Shown: positions 8,575 through 17,267, numbered from the stretch's first letter. The stretch is DNA of 32,324 bases from JANNAT01 sp031384605 (GCA_031384605.1 JANNAT010000088.1:1-32324), one strand, 5' to 3'. Made by a program: numbers and translations. Notes: generated by a model not told the origin, from the letters alone.

Positions 8575-9750
8575 ATGGATCAAGCGAAACTGCCCCTGTC
8601 TGGCATGGCGCGCGGCGCTTTGCCCACGGCGCATGTCGGCGCGCGGGCCCCTGATGCGGCGCGCAAATTGGCCCTGGGTTTGGGGCCGGGGCCGTTTACC
8701 GCCGTGGTGGTGTTTATCAGTCCCGAAGCCGATTTGCCCGCGTTGACTTTGGGTATGGCCGCGCAATTTGGTGATTGCCAGGTGATTGGCTGCACATCGG
8801 CGGGTGAGATTTCGGCCATGGGCTATACCGAAGGCGAGATTGTCGCTGTGGGGTTTCCGGCAAATCTGTTCATCGCCAATACCCTGCTGATCGAACATCT
8901 GGATCAGCTGGACGTTCAGAATTTAATCGGCCAAACCATCCGATTGCGCGCAGGGCTAGAGCGGGCGCGCCCGGACTGGGAGCATGAATTTGCCTTTCTG
9001 ATGGTCGACGGGCTGTCGCTGCGCGAAGATGAACTGACGGCAACGCTGGCGCAAGGTTTGGGTCCGGTGCCGCTGTTTGGCGGGTCGGCGGGCGATGGCA
9101 CGCGCTTTGGCCATACTTTTGTGCTGCACGGGGGGCAGGTTTTGTCGAATGCTGCGGTGCTGATAATGCTGCGCACGCCGTGCCGGGTCAAGGTGTTCAA
9201 CCTTGATCATCTGATCCCCACAACCCAACGCATGGTGGTGACCGAAGCCGATCCGGCGCGCAGAATAGTCAGACAAATCAACGCCGAACCCGCCGCCCGC
9301 GAATACGCCCGTCTGTTGGGCAAAGACCCTGCGCAACTGACCACCTTTACCTTTGCCGCCCATCCTTTGGTGGTGCGGGTGGGGGGGCGCCACCACGTGC
9401 GCGCCATTCAGCGGGTGGCGGAAAACGGCGATCTGGTGTTTTTCTCGGCCATCGACGAAGGTCTGGTTCTGACGCTGGCCGAACCGCAGGATATGGTGGC
9501 GCATCTGGACACCGAACTATCCGCCCTGTCGGCCCAAGGCCAACCGATGGCCATTCTGGCCTGTGACTGCATCTTGCGGCGCATGGAGGCGTTGGAAAAG
9601 CAAATGTATGGCGCGATGTCAGACGTGTTGCGCAAGCACCGGGTGACCGGGTTTTCCACCTATGGCGAGCAGTGGAATTCGATGCATGTCAACCAAACGA
9701 TGACTGGCGTTGCGATTTATCCGCCCGACGTTGCGGTGCGCGATGATTGA
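8575..9750 (+). CDS. FIST-domain sensory protein (NosP-like)
   Basis: This 391-residue cytoplasmic protein has the two-part FIST architecture: FIST_N at about 45-230 (VVVFISPEADLPALTLGMAA, VIGCTSAGEISAMGYTEG, LFGGSAGDGTRFGHTFVLHG) and FIST_C at about 235-375 (EYARLLGKDP, ILACDCILRRMEALE, GFSTYGEQWNSMHVNQT). FIST proteins are small-molecule sensors. The NosP group binds heme and nitric oxide and controls a partner hybrid kinase (NahK) encoded next to it. Here the adjacent gene is exactly such a kinase, so a NosP-like role is a reasonable inference. Heme binding cannot be proven from sequence; His212 in NLDHLIPT is a candidate ligand by position. The start is well supported by GGGAGGAG at 8564-8571. 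The 3' end overlaps the kinase start by 8 bases. Confidence 0.85.
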   Translation: MDQAKLPLSGMARGALPTAHVGARAPDAARKLALGLGPGPFTAVVVFISPEADLPALTLGMAAQFGDCQVIGCTSAGEISAMGYTEGEIVAVGFPANLFIANTLLIEHLDQLDVQNLIGQTIRLRAGLERARPDWEHEFAFLMVDGLSLREDELTATLAQGLGPVPLFGGSAGDGTRFGHTFVLHGGQVLSNAAVLIMLRTPCRVKVFNLDHLIPTTQRMVVTEADPARRIVRQINAEPAAREYARLLGKDPAQLTTFTFAAHPLVVRVGGRHHVRAIQRVAENGDLVFFSAIDEGLVLTLAEPQDMVAHLDTELSALSAQGQPMAILACDCILRRMEALEKQMYGAMSDVLRKHRVTGFSTYGEQWNSMHVNQTMTGVAIYPPDVAVRDD

Positions 9751-11956
9751 GAATCTGATCAACCCTGCCGACAGCCCAGCGCGCCAAACCGAAAAGCTGT
9801 TGACGATTGCAACCGTGCTGATGCGCCGGGTCGAACAGATCACCGACGATTCTGGCGCGGCCTATGCGCAGTTTCAGCGCGCTGCGATGTTGGAGGATCT
9901 GGTGCGCGACCGCACCCGCGATCTGGAACGGGCACTAGATTTGCTGAACGCGTCGAATGGGGCACTGGCGGCTGCCAACCGCGAAACCGAAGCCGCGCGG
10001 CAAAACCTGGCCGATGCGATTGAGACGATCCAAGAGGGCTTTGCGCTGTTTGATGCGGGCGATGTGCTGGTGATGTGCAATTCGCGCTTCGGCATGCATA
10101 TGGAGGATTTGCGCCCCCATCTGAAACCCGGACTTAGCTTTGACGATTACGTGGAACGCGTCAGCCAATCGCAGTTTTTTTCGTTGCCCAGCGGCAATTC
10201 GGCGCAGGATTGGGCCGTGCAACGCCGTCGCCGCCACCTTGACGCGCATGTGATCTTTAACGTGGCGATGATCTGGGATCGCTGGGTGCAGGTTTCAGAA
10301 CACCGCACCGGCGATGGCGGCACAGTGATTTTGCAAACCGATGTCACCGATATCATCCGGATGGAGCGCCAAGAACGCGGCAAATTGCTGGATGATCAGG
10401 CCCGCGTCATTCGCGCCACGTTGGATCATATCAACCAAGGGGTGGCGATCTTTGATGCCGATGCTTGCCTTGTCGGCTGGAACCAACGGCTGGGGGCCAT
10501 GCTGGCGATCCCGGTGGCCAAAATGCGGCTGGGCACCGCTTTTGAGCAGATTGCACAATCCTTGCGCGCAGAGTTTGACTTTACCGATGGGATGACGGCC
10601 GAAGGGCTGGCGGATTGGGTGGATGGCAGGCAGGGCCGCCCCGCCGTTAGCTTTGAGATGCGGCGCGGGCAGGGGATGAGTCTGGCGGTGTTTGCGCAAG
10701 AAATGCCCGAATCCGGCTTTGTGATCAGTTTTAGCGATGTCACTGCGGAACGGTCTGCGATTGATGCGTTAAGCCGAGCTAATGAAACGCTTGAGGCGCG
10801 GGTTTTGGCTCGCACGCTGGAGTTGGAAGACGCGCTTGCCACCGCCGAACGCGCCAATGCCAGCAGGTCGCGCTTTGTCGCCGCCGCAAGCCATGATCTG
10901 TTGCAGCCTTTGTCGGCGGCCAAGCTGTTTATCGCCTCGATTGATGATCAGGCAATGGCCCCGATGGGGCGCGGCGCGTTGGATAAGGCACAGGCGGCGC
11001 TGATGTCGGTGGAAGGGATTCTGGATGCGCTGCTGAATATTTCAAAACTTGAAAGTGGCAAGGCAGCGGTCAGCCTTGGCCCGGTGCGGATGGATCGTCT
11101 GTTGGGCCAATTGCGCGATGAATTTGGGGCAATAGCCGATGCCAAAGGTTTGGGGCTGGTCGTACGGATGTGCGACACTACGGTTGTGTCGGATCCTGCC
11201 TATCTGCGGCGGATTTTGCAAAACCTGATCGGTAATGCCATCCGCTATACCACAACAGGCCGGGTTCTGGTGGGCACACGGCAGCGGGGCGGCATGTTGC
11301 GGGTAGAAATCTGGGATACCGGACCGGGCATACCCGAGGCTGAACAAGAGAATATCTTCAAGGAATTCCACCGCTTGAACGCGCCCGCGTCGGCCTCCGA
11401 AGGCATGGGACTGGGCCTTGCGATTGTGGAGCGGGCCTGCGCGCTGCTGGGGCATCCGTTGGGTCTGGAATCGTGGGTTGGGCGGGGCACCTGCTTTGCG
11501 CTGCACTTGCCGATTGCGGTGGGCGGTGGCGAAGTGGCGCTGGTTGACGGGCCCCCGGCAAGCGGCATGGCGGCCCAGGACCGCATCGCGTTTCTGGTGG
11601 AAAACGATCCGGCGCTGCGCCGCGCCATGGGGTTGCTCTTGGAAAAATGGGGGGTGTCGGTGCTGGAAGCCGCATCCGGCGAAGAGGCTTTGGCGTTGAT
11701 TGATGAGTTGGGCATTCTGCCCGATTTCTTTTTGGTCGATCACCAATTGGGCGACGGCATGGATGGCTTGGCCTTTGTCGATATCTTGCACGCGCACCAT
11801 AGGGCCGTGCCGGTGCGGATGGTCACGGCCAACCGCAGCGATGGCTTGCGCGAGGCGGCCCTTGCACGCGGCATCGGTGTTTTGGTGAAACCCATCGACG
11901 CGCGGGCGCTGTTGGCGGTGGTGGCGGAACTTGGCCTTACGACCAAGGAAGCATAG
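9743..11956 (+). CDS. Hybrid histidine kinase with two PAS domains (NahK-like)
   Basis: The 737-residue cytoplasmic kinase has no membrane segment. In order: an N-terminal coiled coil (about 37-85), PAS-1 (about 87-200, AIETIQEGFALFDAGD), PAS-2 (about 225-330, ATLDHINQGVAIFDAD), a second coil, HisKA with H384 in AASHDLLQPLSAAK, HATPase_c (about 480-590, NLIGNAIRYT, DTGPGIPE, GMGLGLAIV), and a C-terminal receiver with D666 in FLVDHQLGDGMDG. Its soluble coil-PAS-PAS-kinase-receiver layout next to a FIST gene matches the NahK type. ATG 9743 overlaps the FIST stop; an upstream TTG at 9710 is less likely. It probably receives its signal from the FIST protein and passes phosphate to, or removes it from, the LuxR regulator, possibly through a phosphotransfer protein encoded elsewhere. 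Confidence 0.9.
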   Translation: MIENLINPADSPARQTEKLLTIATVLMRRVEQITDDSGAAYAQFQRAAMLEDLVRDRTRDLERALDLLNASNGALAAANRETEAARQNLADAIETIQEGFALFDAGDVLVMCNSRFGMHMEDLRPHLKPGLSFDDYVERVSQSQFFSLPSGNSAQDWAVQRRRRHLDAHVIFNVAMIWDRWVQVSEHRTGDGGTVILQTDVTDIIRMERQERGKLLDDQARVIRATLDHINQGVAIFDADACLVGWNQRLGAMLAIPVAKMRLGTAFEQIAQSLRAEFDFTDGMTAEGLADWVDGRQGRPAVSFEMRRGQGMSLAVFAQEMPESGFVISFSDVTAERSAIDALSRANETLEARVLARTLELEDALATAERANASRSRFVAAASHDLLQPLSAAKLFIASIDDQAMAPMGRGALDKAQAALMSVEGILDALLNISKLESGKAAVSLGPVRMDRLLGQLRDEFGAIADAKGLGLVVRMCDTTVVSDPAYLRRILQNLIGNAIRYTTTGRVLVGTRQRGGMLRVEIWDTGPGIPEAEQENIFKEFHRLNAPASASEGMGLGLAIVERACALLGHPLGLESWVGRGTCFALHLPIAVGGGEVALVDGPPASGMAAQDRIAFLVENDPALRRAMGLLLEKWGVSVLEAASGEEALALIDELGILPDFFLVDHQLGDGMDGLAFVDILHAHHRAVPVRMVTANRSDGLREAALARGIGVLVKPIDARALLAVVAELGLTTKEA

Positions 11957-12006
11957 CGGCCTCGGCCGTCCGGCCCTAGTGTTGGGCACAGCAAAGCGGG
12001 GGGCAT

Positions 12007-12552
12007 ATGCAACTTACCGATAGCCGCGATATCATGGCCAGCCCGGATGTGGTTTGGGCGGCCATTCTAAACTCTGATGTGTTGAAGGCCTGCGTGCCCG
12101 GCTGCGAAAGCATGATCGGATCGGTTGCTGATGGTTTTACCGCCGTGGTGGTGGCCCGGGTGGGGCCGGTAAAGGCCACGTTTACCGGGGCAGTGACCCT
12201 GTCTGATATCGTTGTGGGTCAAGCGGTAAAAATCAGCGGCGAAGGCAAGGGCGGCGTGGCAGGCCATGCCAAAGGTGGGGCTGCGGTTACGCTTGCGCCG
12301 ATCGAAGGCGGCACCAGATTGACTTATGATGTCGAGGCCGCCGTGGGTGGAAAGCTGGCGCAACTGGGCAGCCGGATAATCGACGGCTTTGCCAAAAAGA
12401 TGGCGGATGAATTTTTTGAACGGTTTCAGGCGGCGGTAGAAGAGCCGGACGCGGGGCCGGAAGAGGATGTGGCGCAAGACGACGCAGAAGTCGCAGAAGT
12501 CGTTGAAAGCGAAGTCAAAAAAGGCTGGTTCAAACGGCTGATCGGCGTTTGA
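12007..12552 (+). CDS. coxG: CoxG-like SRPBCC protein (CO dehydrogenase subunit G family)
   Basis: The 181-residue protein has the SRPBCC/CoxG fold (about residues 1-145; LTDSRDIMASPDVVWAAI, VPGCESMIG, LTYDVEAAVGGKLAQLGSRI). An acidic linker rich in E, D and V follows, then a short basic-hydrophobic end (KKGWFKRLIGV). In CO-dehydrogenase systems CoxG is linked to membrane association of the enzyme and electron delivery to the quinone pool; the amphipathic C-terminal end would suit membrane contact, but that is inference. GGGGGG sits immediately before the ATG region. The gene heads coxSLM and starts 50 bases after the kinase stop with no terminator between, so cotranscription with the signalling cassette is plausible. 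Confidence 0.82.
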   Translation: MQLTDSRDIMASPDVVWAAILNSDVLKACVPGCESMIGSVADGFTAVVVARVGPVKATFTGAVTLSDIVVGQAVKISGEGKGGVAGHAKGGAAVTLAPIEGGTRLTYDVEAAVGGKLAQLGSRIIDGFAKKMADEFFERFQAAVEEPDAGPEEDVAQDDAEVAEVVESEVKKGWFKRLIGV

Positions 12553-12583
12553 TCCTACCCATGAACATAAGGGAGAGAAGCAT

Positions 12584-13069
12584 ATGACGAAAGTCACAAT
12601 GGTCGTGAATGGCAAGTCGATGACGGCAGATACCGAAGGGCGCACCTTGTTGTCGGCCTATTTGCGCGAAGGCTTGGGCCTGACGGGCACACATGTTGGT
12701 TGCGATACGTCGCAATGCGGGGCCTGCGTTGTGCATGTAAACGGGGTGGCGATGAAATCTTGCTCGGTTTTTGCCCAGGATGTGGCGGGTGCTGCGGTGA
12801 AAACCATCGAAGGTATGGCCAATGCGGATGGGTCACTGGGTGTGATCCAACAAGCGTTTCAGGATCATCATGGGCTGCAATGCGGGTTCTGCACGCCGGG
12901 CATGGTGATGACGACGGCGTCGTTGCTGGCAGAAAATCCCAAGCCCACGGAACATCAGGTACGGCATTATCTGGAAGGCAAGATCTGTCGCTGCACCGGC
13001 TATCATAACATCGTTAAGGCGGTGCTTGCGGCCTCGGGGCAGGATGCCAATGCGATGGCGGCAGAGTAA
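12584..13069 (+). CDS. coxS: CODH-like small subunit, two [2Fe-2S] clusters
   Basis: This 161-residue iron-sulfur subunit belongs to the xanthine oxidase/CO dehydrogenase family. It has the plant-ferredoxin-type motif with C40, C45, C48 and C60 (VGCDTSQCGACVVHVNG) and the four-helix-bundle motif with C100, C103, C135 and C137 (CGFCTPGMVM, CRCTGYHNIVKAV). All eight cluster ligands are present. It should carry electrons from the molybdenum site in CoxL to the FAD in CoxM. AAGGGAGAG lies before the ATG. The family wording fits CoxS but does not by itself distinguish CO dehydrogenase from other molybdenum hydroxylases. Confidence 0.92.
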   Translation: MTKVTMVVNGKSMTADTEGRTLLSAYLREGLGLTGTHVGCDTSQCGACVVHVNGVAMKSCSVFAQDVAGAAVKTIEGMANADGSLGVIQQAFQDHHGLQCGFCTPGMVMTTASLLAENPKPTEHQVRHYLEGKICRCTGYHNIVKAVLAASGQDANAMAAE

Positions 13070-13123
13070 TAAAATCAACGGTTTGGCGGGCGTCATTCAC
13101 GCTTCGCACTAAGGGAGGATACT

Positions 13124-15496
13124 ATGCCTAAAGACAGTGGCATCGGCGCAAGCGTGGCGCGCCGCGAAGACATCCGGTTTCTAACCGGTAAAGGACGCTA
13201 CACGGCTGACATCAATCTGCGCGGGCAGGCTTATGCGTATTTCGTACGCTCGGATGTGGCGCATGGCGTGATCAACAAAATCGACACCACTACGGCGGCG
13301 GCGATGCCGGGGGTGTTGGCGATCATGACCGGGGTCGATTTTGCGGCGATGGGCGGCAATCCGGCGGGCTGGGTTATTCAGTCGCGCGGCGGTGAGGCTA
13401 TGAAAGAACCCAAACGCCCGGTGCTGGCGCATGGCAAAGTGCGCCATGTTGGTGACGCCTATGCGATTGTGGTGGCAGAGTCGCTGGAACAAGCCAAGGA
13501 TGCGGCCGTCGCGATTGAAGCTGACATCACCGAATTGCCCGCAATTGTTGATATGGCAGCAGCCGTGGCCAACAAAGACCACCGCGTGCATGACGAGATC
13601 GGCGATAACGTTTGCTTTGATTGGGGTTGGATTGAGGATAACCGCGCCGCAGTAGAGGCGGCCTTTGCCGCTGCCCCGCATGTCACAACGCTGGAATTGG
13701 TCAACAACCGCCTGATCCCCAACGCGATGGAACCACGCGCCAGCATTGGTGATTATGAGCCCGGAACCCAAGACTATAAACTGTATACCACCAGTCAAAA
13801 CCCGCATCTGACCCGGCTGTTGATTGCGGCCTTTGTGATGGGCATCCCCGAGAACAAGTTAACCGTGATCGCCCCAGATGTGGGCGGTGGCTTCGGGTCA
13901 AAAATCTATCATTACGGCGAAGAGGCGGCGGTGCTGGCGGCGTCTAAGGCATTGAACCGCCCGGTAAAATGGGTGGCCGAACGCACGGAATCCTTCTTGT
14001 CGGATGCACATGGCCGCGACCATGTGACGAAGATTCAGTTAGCGCTTGATAAGGACGGCACGTTCCTTGCCCTGCGCACCGAAACTTTGGCCAATGTTGG
14101 GGCGTATCTGTCGAACTTTTCTACCGCCACGCCCACATTCCTGCACGGCACGCTGATGTCGGGGCCCTATAAAACCCCGCTGGTTTATGTGAACGTCAAG
14201 GCGGTGTTTACTAATACCGCCCCGGTGGACGCTTATCGCGGCGCTGGTCGGCCCGAGGCGACCTATTCGATTGAACGCGTGGTCGACATGGCGGCGGATG
14301 AGTTGGGCATAGATCCGATTGAGATCCGGCGCAAAAATCTGCTAACCCCCGATCAGTTCCCTTATCAAAGCCCGGTCGGACTGATGTATGACACCGGTAA
14401 CTATCAGGCAACGCTGGATAAAATGCTGGACCTCGGCGATGTGGCGGGGTTTGAGGCGCGCGCCGCTGAGTCCAAAACGCGCGGAAAAATGCGCGGCATT
14501 GGCTTTTCGACATGGATCGAGGCCTGCGGCATCGCACCGTCAAACCTTGTTGGCATCTTGGGCGCGCGGGTGGGTCTGTTCGATGCGGCCACTGTGCGGG
14601 TGAATGCGACGGGGTCTATTTCGGTGATGACCGGCGCGCACAGCCACGGGCAGGGGCATGAGACGGTGTTCGCCCAAATTGTTGCCGAACGGCTGGGCAT
14701 ACCCGAGGGTTCGGTTGACATCGTGCATGGCGATACCTCGAAAATACCCTTTGGCATGGGGTCATATGGTTCGCGGTCCTTGTCGGTGGCGGGGTCTGCT
14801 ATGGTAAAAGCCGTCGATAAGATCATCGCCAAGGGCAAGAAAATTGCCGCCCATATGTTAGAGGCTGCCGAAGGCGATATCGTGTTCGCGGATGGCAAAT
14901 TCAGCGTCACCGGCACCGATAAGGCGAAAACCTTTGGTGAGATCGCGTTCTCGGCATACGTGCCGCACAATTATCCGCTGGAAACGCTGGAGCCGGGGCT
15001 GGAAGAAACCGCGTTCTATGATCCCGCTAACTTCACTTATCCTGCAGGCGCTTATGCCTGCGAGGTAGAGGTGGATGCAGGCACCGGCAAGGTTGATGTC
15101 GTGGCCTTCACCTGCGCCGATGACTTTGGCAATGTGATGAACCCGATGATTGTGGATGGTCAGGTGCATGGCGGCGTCGGGCAAGGCATTGGACAGGCCT
15201 TGTTGGAAAACACCACCTATGACGAAAATGGTCAGCTGCTGTCGGGCAGTTACATGGATTACGCGATGCCGCGCGCCGAAGATGTGCCGTTCTACACAGT
15301 CGATCATTCCTGCATCACGCCTTGCACCCATAACCCACTTGGGGTGAAGGGCTGTGGTGAGGCAGGCGCCATCGGCAGCCCGCCTGCGGTGGTGAACGCG
15401 GTGATTGACGCGCTGCACCGGGGCGGCTTTGCCCATGTCAAACACATTGATATGCCAGTCTCGCCGTCGCGGGTCTGGTCAGCCATGCAAGTTTAG
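13124..15496 (+). CDS. coxL: Form II CO-dehydrogenase-like large subunit (molybdenum hydroxylase)
   Basis: The 790-residue protein is the molybdopterin-cytosine-dinucleotide subunit. The diagnostic loop reads AYRGAGR (residues 370-376), the form II signature. True (form I) CO dehydrogenases have AYxCSFR, whose Cys ligates the Mo-Cu cluster; that Cys is absent here. Other family marks are GGGFGSK, a GQGHETVFAQIVAE cofactor region and the catalytic Glu746 in GVKGCGEAGAIGSP. AGGGAGGA provides a strong ribosome-binding site. The S-L-M gene order also fits form II; form I operons usually read M-S-L. The physiological substrate of form II enzymes is unsettled, so CO oxidation should not be assumed. 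Confidence 0.92.
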   Translation: MPKDSGIGASVARREDIRFLTGKGRYTADINLRGQAYAYFVRSDVAHGVINKIDTTTAAAMPGVLAIMTGVDFAAMGGNPAGWVIQSRGGEAMKEPKRPVLAHGKVRHVGDAYAIVVAESLEQAKDAAVAIEADITELPAIVDMAAAVANKDHRVHDEIGDNVCFDWGWIEDNRAAVEAAFAAAPHVTTLELVNNRLIPNAMEPRASIGDYEPGTQDYKLYTTSQNPHLTRLLIAAFVMGIPENKLTVIAPDVGGGFGSKIYHYGEEAAVLAASKALNRPVKWVAERTESFLSDAHGRDHVTKIQLALDKDGTFLALRTETLANVGAYLSNFSTATPTFLHGTLMSGPYKTPLVYVNVKAVFTNTAPVDAYRGAGRPEATYSIERVVDMAADELGIDPIEIRRKNLLTPDQFPYQSPVGLMYDTGNYQATLDKMLDLGDVAGFEARAAESKTRGKMRGIGFSTWIEACGIAPSNLVGILGARVGLFDAATVRVNATGSISVMTGAHSHGQGHETVFAQIVAERLGIPEGSVDIVHGDTSKIPFGMGSYGSRSLSVAGSAMVKAVDKIIAKGKKIAAHMLEAAEGDIVFADGKFSVTGTDKAKTFGEIAFSAYVPHNYPLETLEPGLEETAFYDPANFTYPAGAYACEVEVDAGTGKVDVVAFTCADDFGNVMNPMIVDGQVHGGVGQGIGQALLENTTYDENGQLLSGSYMDYAMPRAEDVPFYTVDHSCITPCTHNPLGVKGCGEAGAIGSPPAVVNAVIDALHRGGFAHVKHIDMPVSPSRVWSAMQV

Positions 15497-15505
15497 GGGG
15501 CGATC

Positions 15506-16291
15506 ATGTATGATTTCGAACTGGTAAAGCCCGGCACCATCGGCGATGCGGTTAAGGCGATGGCGCGTGGCGATGCGCAGGCGCTGTCGGGGGGGCAGAC
15601 CTTGCTTCCGACGATGAAACAACGGCTGGCGTCGCCCGCAATTCTGGTTAGCCTGACTGGAATTTCCGAAATGCAGGGCGTTTGTCTGGGCGATGGCGGC
15701 CTGCATATTGGCGCGGCCACCCCGCACGCGGTTGTCGCGCGCGAGGCTGCTAGCCATTACCCGGCTTTGGCCGCCTTGGCGGGGGGCATCGGCGATCCGG
15801 CGGTGCGCAACCGGGGCACCATCGGGGGGTCAGTCGCCAACAATGATCCGGCGGCGTGCTATCCGTCGGCGGTGCTGGCGTCGGGGGCCACGGTGGTGAC
15901 CAATCTGCGGCGCATTGCGGCGGATGACTACTTTAAGGGGATGTTCACCACGGCCTTGAAGGAAGGGGAGATCATCACCGAAATTCAGTTCCCGATCCCG
16001 TCGCGCGCCGCCTATGTCAAGTTCGACCAACCTGCCAGCCGCTTTGCCCTGACGGCGGTGTTCGTGGCCAAATTCGCAACCGGCGTGCGGGTGGCAGTCA
16101 CCGGCGCCTCAAACGGTGGGGTGTTTCGCTGGCATGATGCCGAATCCTCGCTTGCGGCCGATTTTTCGGCGGGTGCCATTGCGGGGTTGGCGGTGAACCC
16201 ATCGGGCATGATCGCCGACCTGCACGGAACGGCGGCCTACCGCGCCAATCTGGTCAAGGTGCTGACAGGCAGGGCAGTTTCGGCCGCCTGA
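15506..16291 (+). CDS. coxM: CODH-like medium subunit, FAD-binding
   Basis: The 261-residue flavoprotein subunit passes electrons from the [2Fe-2S] subunit to the quinone pool or another acceptor. It has the FAD-PCMH fold with the pyrophosphate loop SGGQTLLPTMKQRL near residues 29-42 and the second FAD motif GGIGDPAVRNRGTIGGSVAN followed by DPAACYP. It is at the short end for CoxM proteins (about 265-290), with a compact C-terminal domain. It starts 9 bases after the coxL stop, with GGGGG before the ATG. It is the last gene of the operon, and a terminator follows at 16313. Confidence 0.92.
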   Translation: MYDFELVKPGTIGDAVKAMARGDAQALSGGQTLLPTMKQRLASPAILVSLTGISEMQGVCLGDGGLHIGAATPHAVVAREAASHYPALAALAGGIGDPAVRNRGTIGGSVANNDPAACYPSAVLASGATVVTNLRRIAADDYFKGMFTTALKEGEIITEIQFPIPSRAAYVKFDQPASRFALTAVFVAKFATGVRVAVTGASNGGVFRWHDAESSLAADFSAGAIAGLAVNPSGMIADLHGTAAYRANLVKVLTGRAVSAA

Positions 16292-16312
16292 CCCAAGGCA
16301 ATCTGCGGTAAA

Positions 16313-16344
16313 GGCCCCGGCGCAATCCGGGGCCGTATTTGTTT
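16313..16344 (+). terminator. Rho-independent terminator of the cox operon
   Basis: A perfect 8-bp stem GGCCCCGG (16313-16320)/CCGGGGCC (16327-16334) with a CGCAAT loop is followed by GTATTTGTTT. It lies 22 bases after the coxM stop. Confidence 0.8.
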
Positions 16345-16471
16345 GCCGCAGCAACAACCTTGCGGTTCGGAACGCTATGCGCACTGTCAGGATAGTGTCA
16401 TTTCGCCGTCACGATAGGCTGGCATACCATATGGGCGGATCGAACCCGCAAGATACGGCACATCTTGGGCT

Positions 16472-16499
16472 TGCCGTTCTGCAAACGCCATATATAGTT
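16472..16499 (+). promoter_or_regulatory. Possible sigma-70 promoter for the HNH gene
   Basis: TTGCCG (16472-16477), a 16-base spacer and TATAGT (16494-16499) lie about 70 bases before the HNH start in an A/T-rich patch. Similarity to consensus is moderate, so this is only a candidate. The rest of the 276-base gap (16292-16567) shows nothing else convincing beyond the cox terminator. Confidence 0.3.
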
Positions 16500-16567
16500 A
16501 TAGTGTTGATCCGAAGCTTTCGACCAGCGCAGATTGCGACAGATCCTTTACGGGGCCTTAAGCGAAA

Positions 16568-17152
16568 ATGGACGGTGATTTCAGAACTCAATTTGTGCGC
16601 GATCCAGCGTCGCTAAAGCAGTTTCCTGCTTTGGTGCTGAACGCTGATTTTCGCCCGCTAAGTTATTACCCATTGTCGCTGTGGCCCTGGCAAGAGGCGA
16701 TCAAGGCTGCGGTGCTGGACCGCGTGCAGATCGTTGCCGAATATGATCATGTTGTGCGCAGCCAGCGACAAGAATTCAGGATACCTTCGGTTGTCGTGCT
16801 GAAAGACTATGTGAAACCCCAAAAGCGCGTGGCCTTCACGCGCTTCAATCTTTTTCTGCGTGATGGGTTTTGCTGCCAGTATTGCGGCGCTAAGGGCGAA
16901 TTGACGTTTGATCATGTGGTGCCACGGTCGCGCGGCGGTGTGACCAGTTGGGAAAATGTGGTTGCGGCCTGTAGCCCTTGCAACCTGCGCAAAGGTGCGC
17001 GCAGCATCAAACAATCGGGCCTGCATCTTGCGCGCCCGCCACGCATGCCGAACGCGTCCGAAATGCAGGCTTACGGGCGCAAGTTTCCGCCCAACCATCT
17101 GCATCAAAGCTGGATGGATTATCTGTATTGGGATGCGGAATTGGACGCATAG
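16568..17152 (+). CDS. HNH endonuclease family protein
   Basis: The 194-residue protein has a central HNH module: CQYC, then FDHVVPRSRGGVTSWENVV and a closing CSPCNLRKG. The two CxxC pairs are the zinc-binding knuckle and the His of DHVVPRSRGG is the expected catalytic base. The N-terminal part (ALVLNADFRPLSYYPLSLWP) and the C-terminal FPPNHLHQSWMDYLYW are wording I recognise from a widespread alphaproteobacterial HNH protein kept in ordinary chromosomal contexts. It is therefore probably a housekeeping or DNA-repair nuclease rather than a restriction enzyme or homing nuclease. The biological substrate is unknown. It stands alone between the cox operon and zwf; no methylase, intron or intein is nearby. 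Confidence 0.85.
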   Translation: MDGDFRTQFVRDPASLKQFPALVLNADFRPLSYYPLSLWPWQEAIKAAVLDRVQIVAEYDHVVRSQRQEFRIPSVVVLKDYVKPQKRVAFTRFNLFLRDGFCCQYCGAKGELTFDHVVPRSRGGVTSWENVVAACSPCNLRKGARSIKQSGLHLARPPRMPNASEMQAYGRKFPPNHLHQSWMDYLYWDAELDA

Positions 17153-17231
17153 CCGGGTTGTTGGGCCAAGGGGTTTCGCTTAACCTTGAACCGCCCTAGA
17201 CATGGTGAAACGGCGGCGTTAGAACTGCATC

Positions 17232-17243
17232 GTTAGCGCTAAC
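17232..17243. promoter_or_regulatory. LacI-type operator candidate upstream of zwf
   Basis: GTTAGCGCTAAC is a perfect 12-bp palindrome with a central CG step, the form typical of LacI-family operators. It lies 24 bases before the zwf start, where a bound repressor would block transcription of zwf-pgl-pgi. No regulator gene is present in the window. Confidence 0.5.
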
Positions 17244-17267
17244 AGCGTTTTATTCTGCGAGGATGCC

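Noticed and set aside
16377..16616. 79-codon plus-strand open frame between coxM and the HNH gene
   Set aside because: No family resemblance and no ribosome-binding site. It runs into the HNH gene in a different frame and spans the likely HNH promoter.
16568..17152. HNH gene as part of a defence island, homing element or restriction system
   Set aside because: It stands alone between metabolic operons, with no methylase, helicase, intron or inverted repeats around it, and its wording matches a common chromosomal HNH protein.
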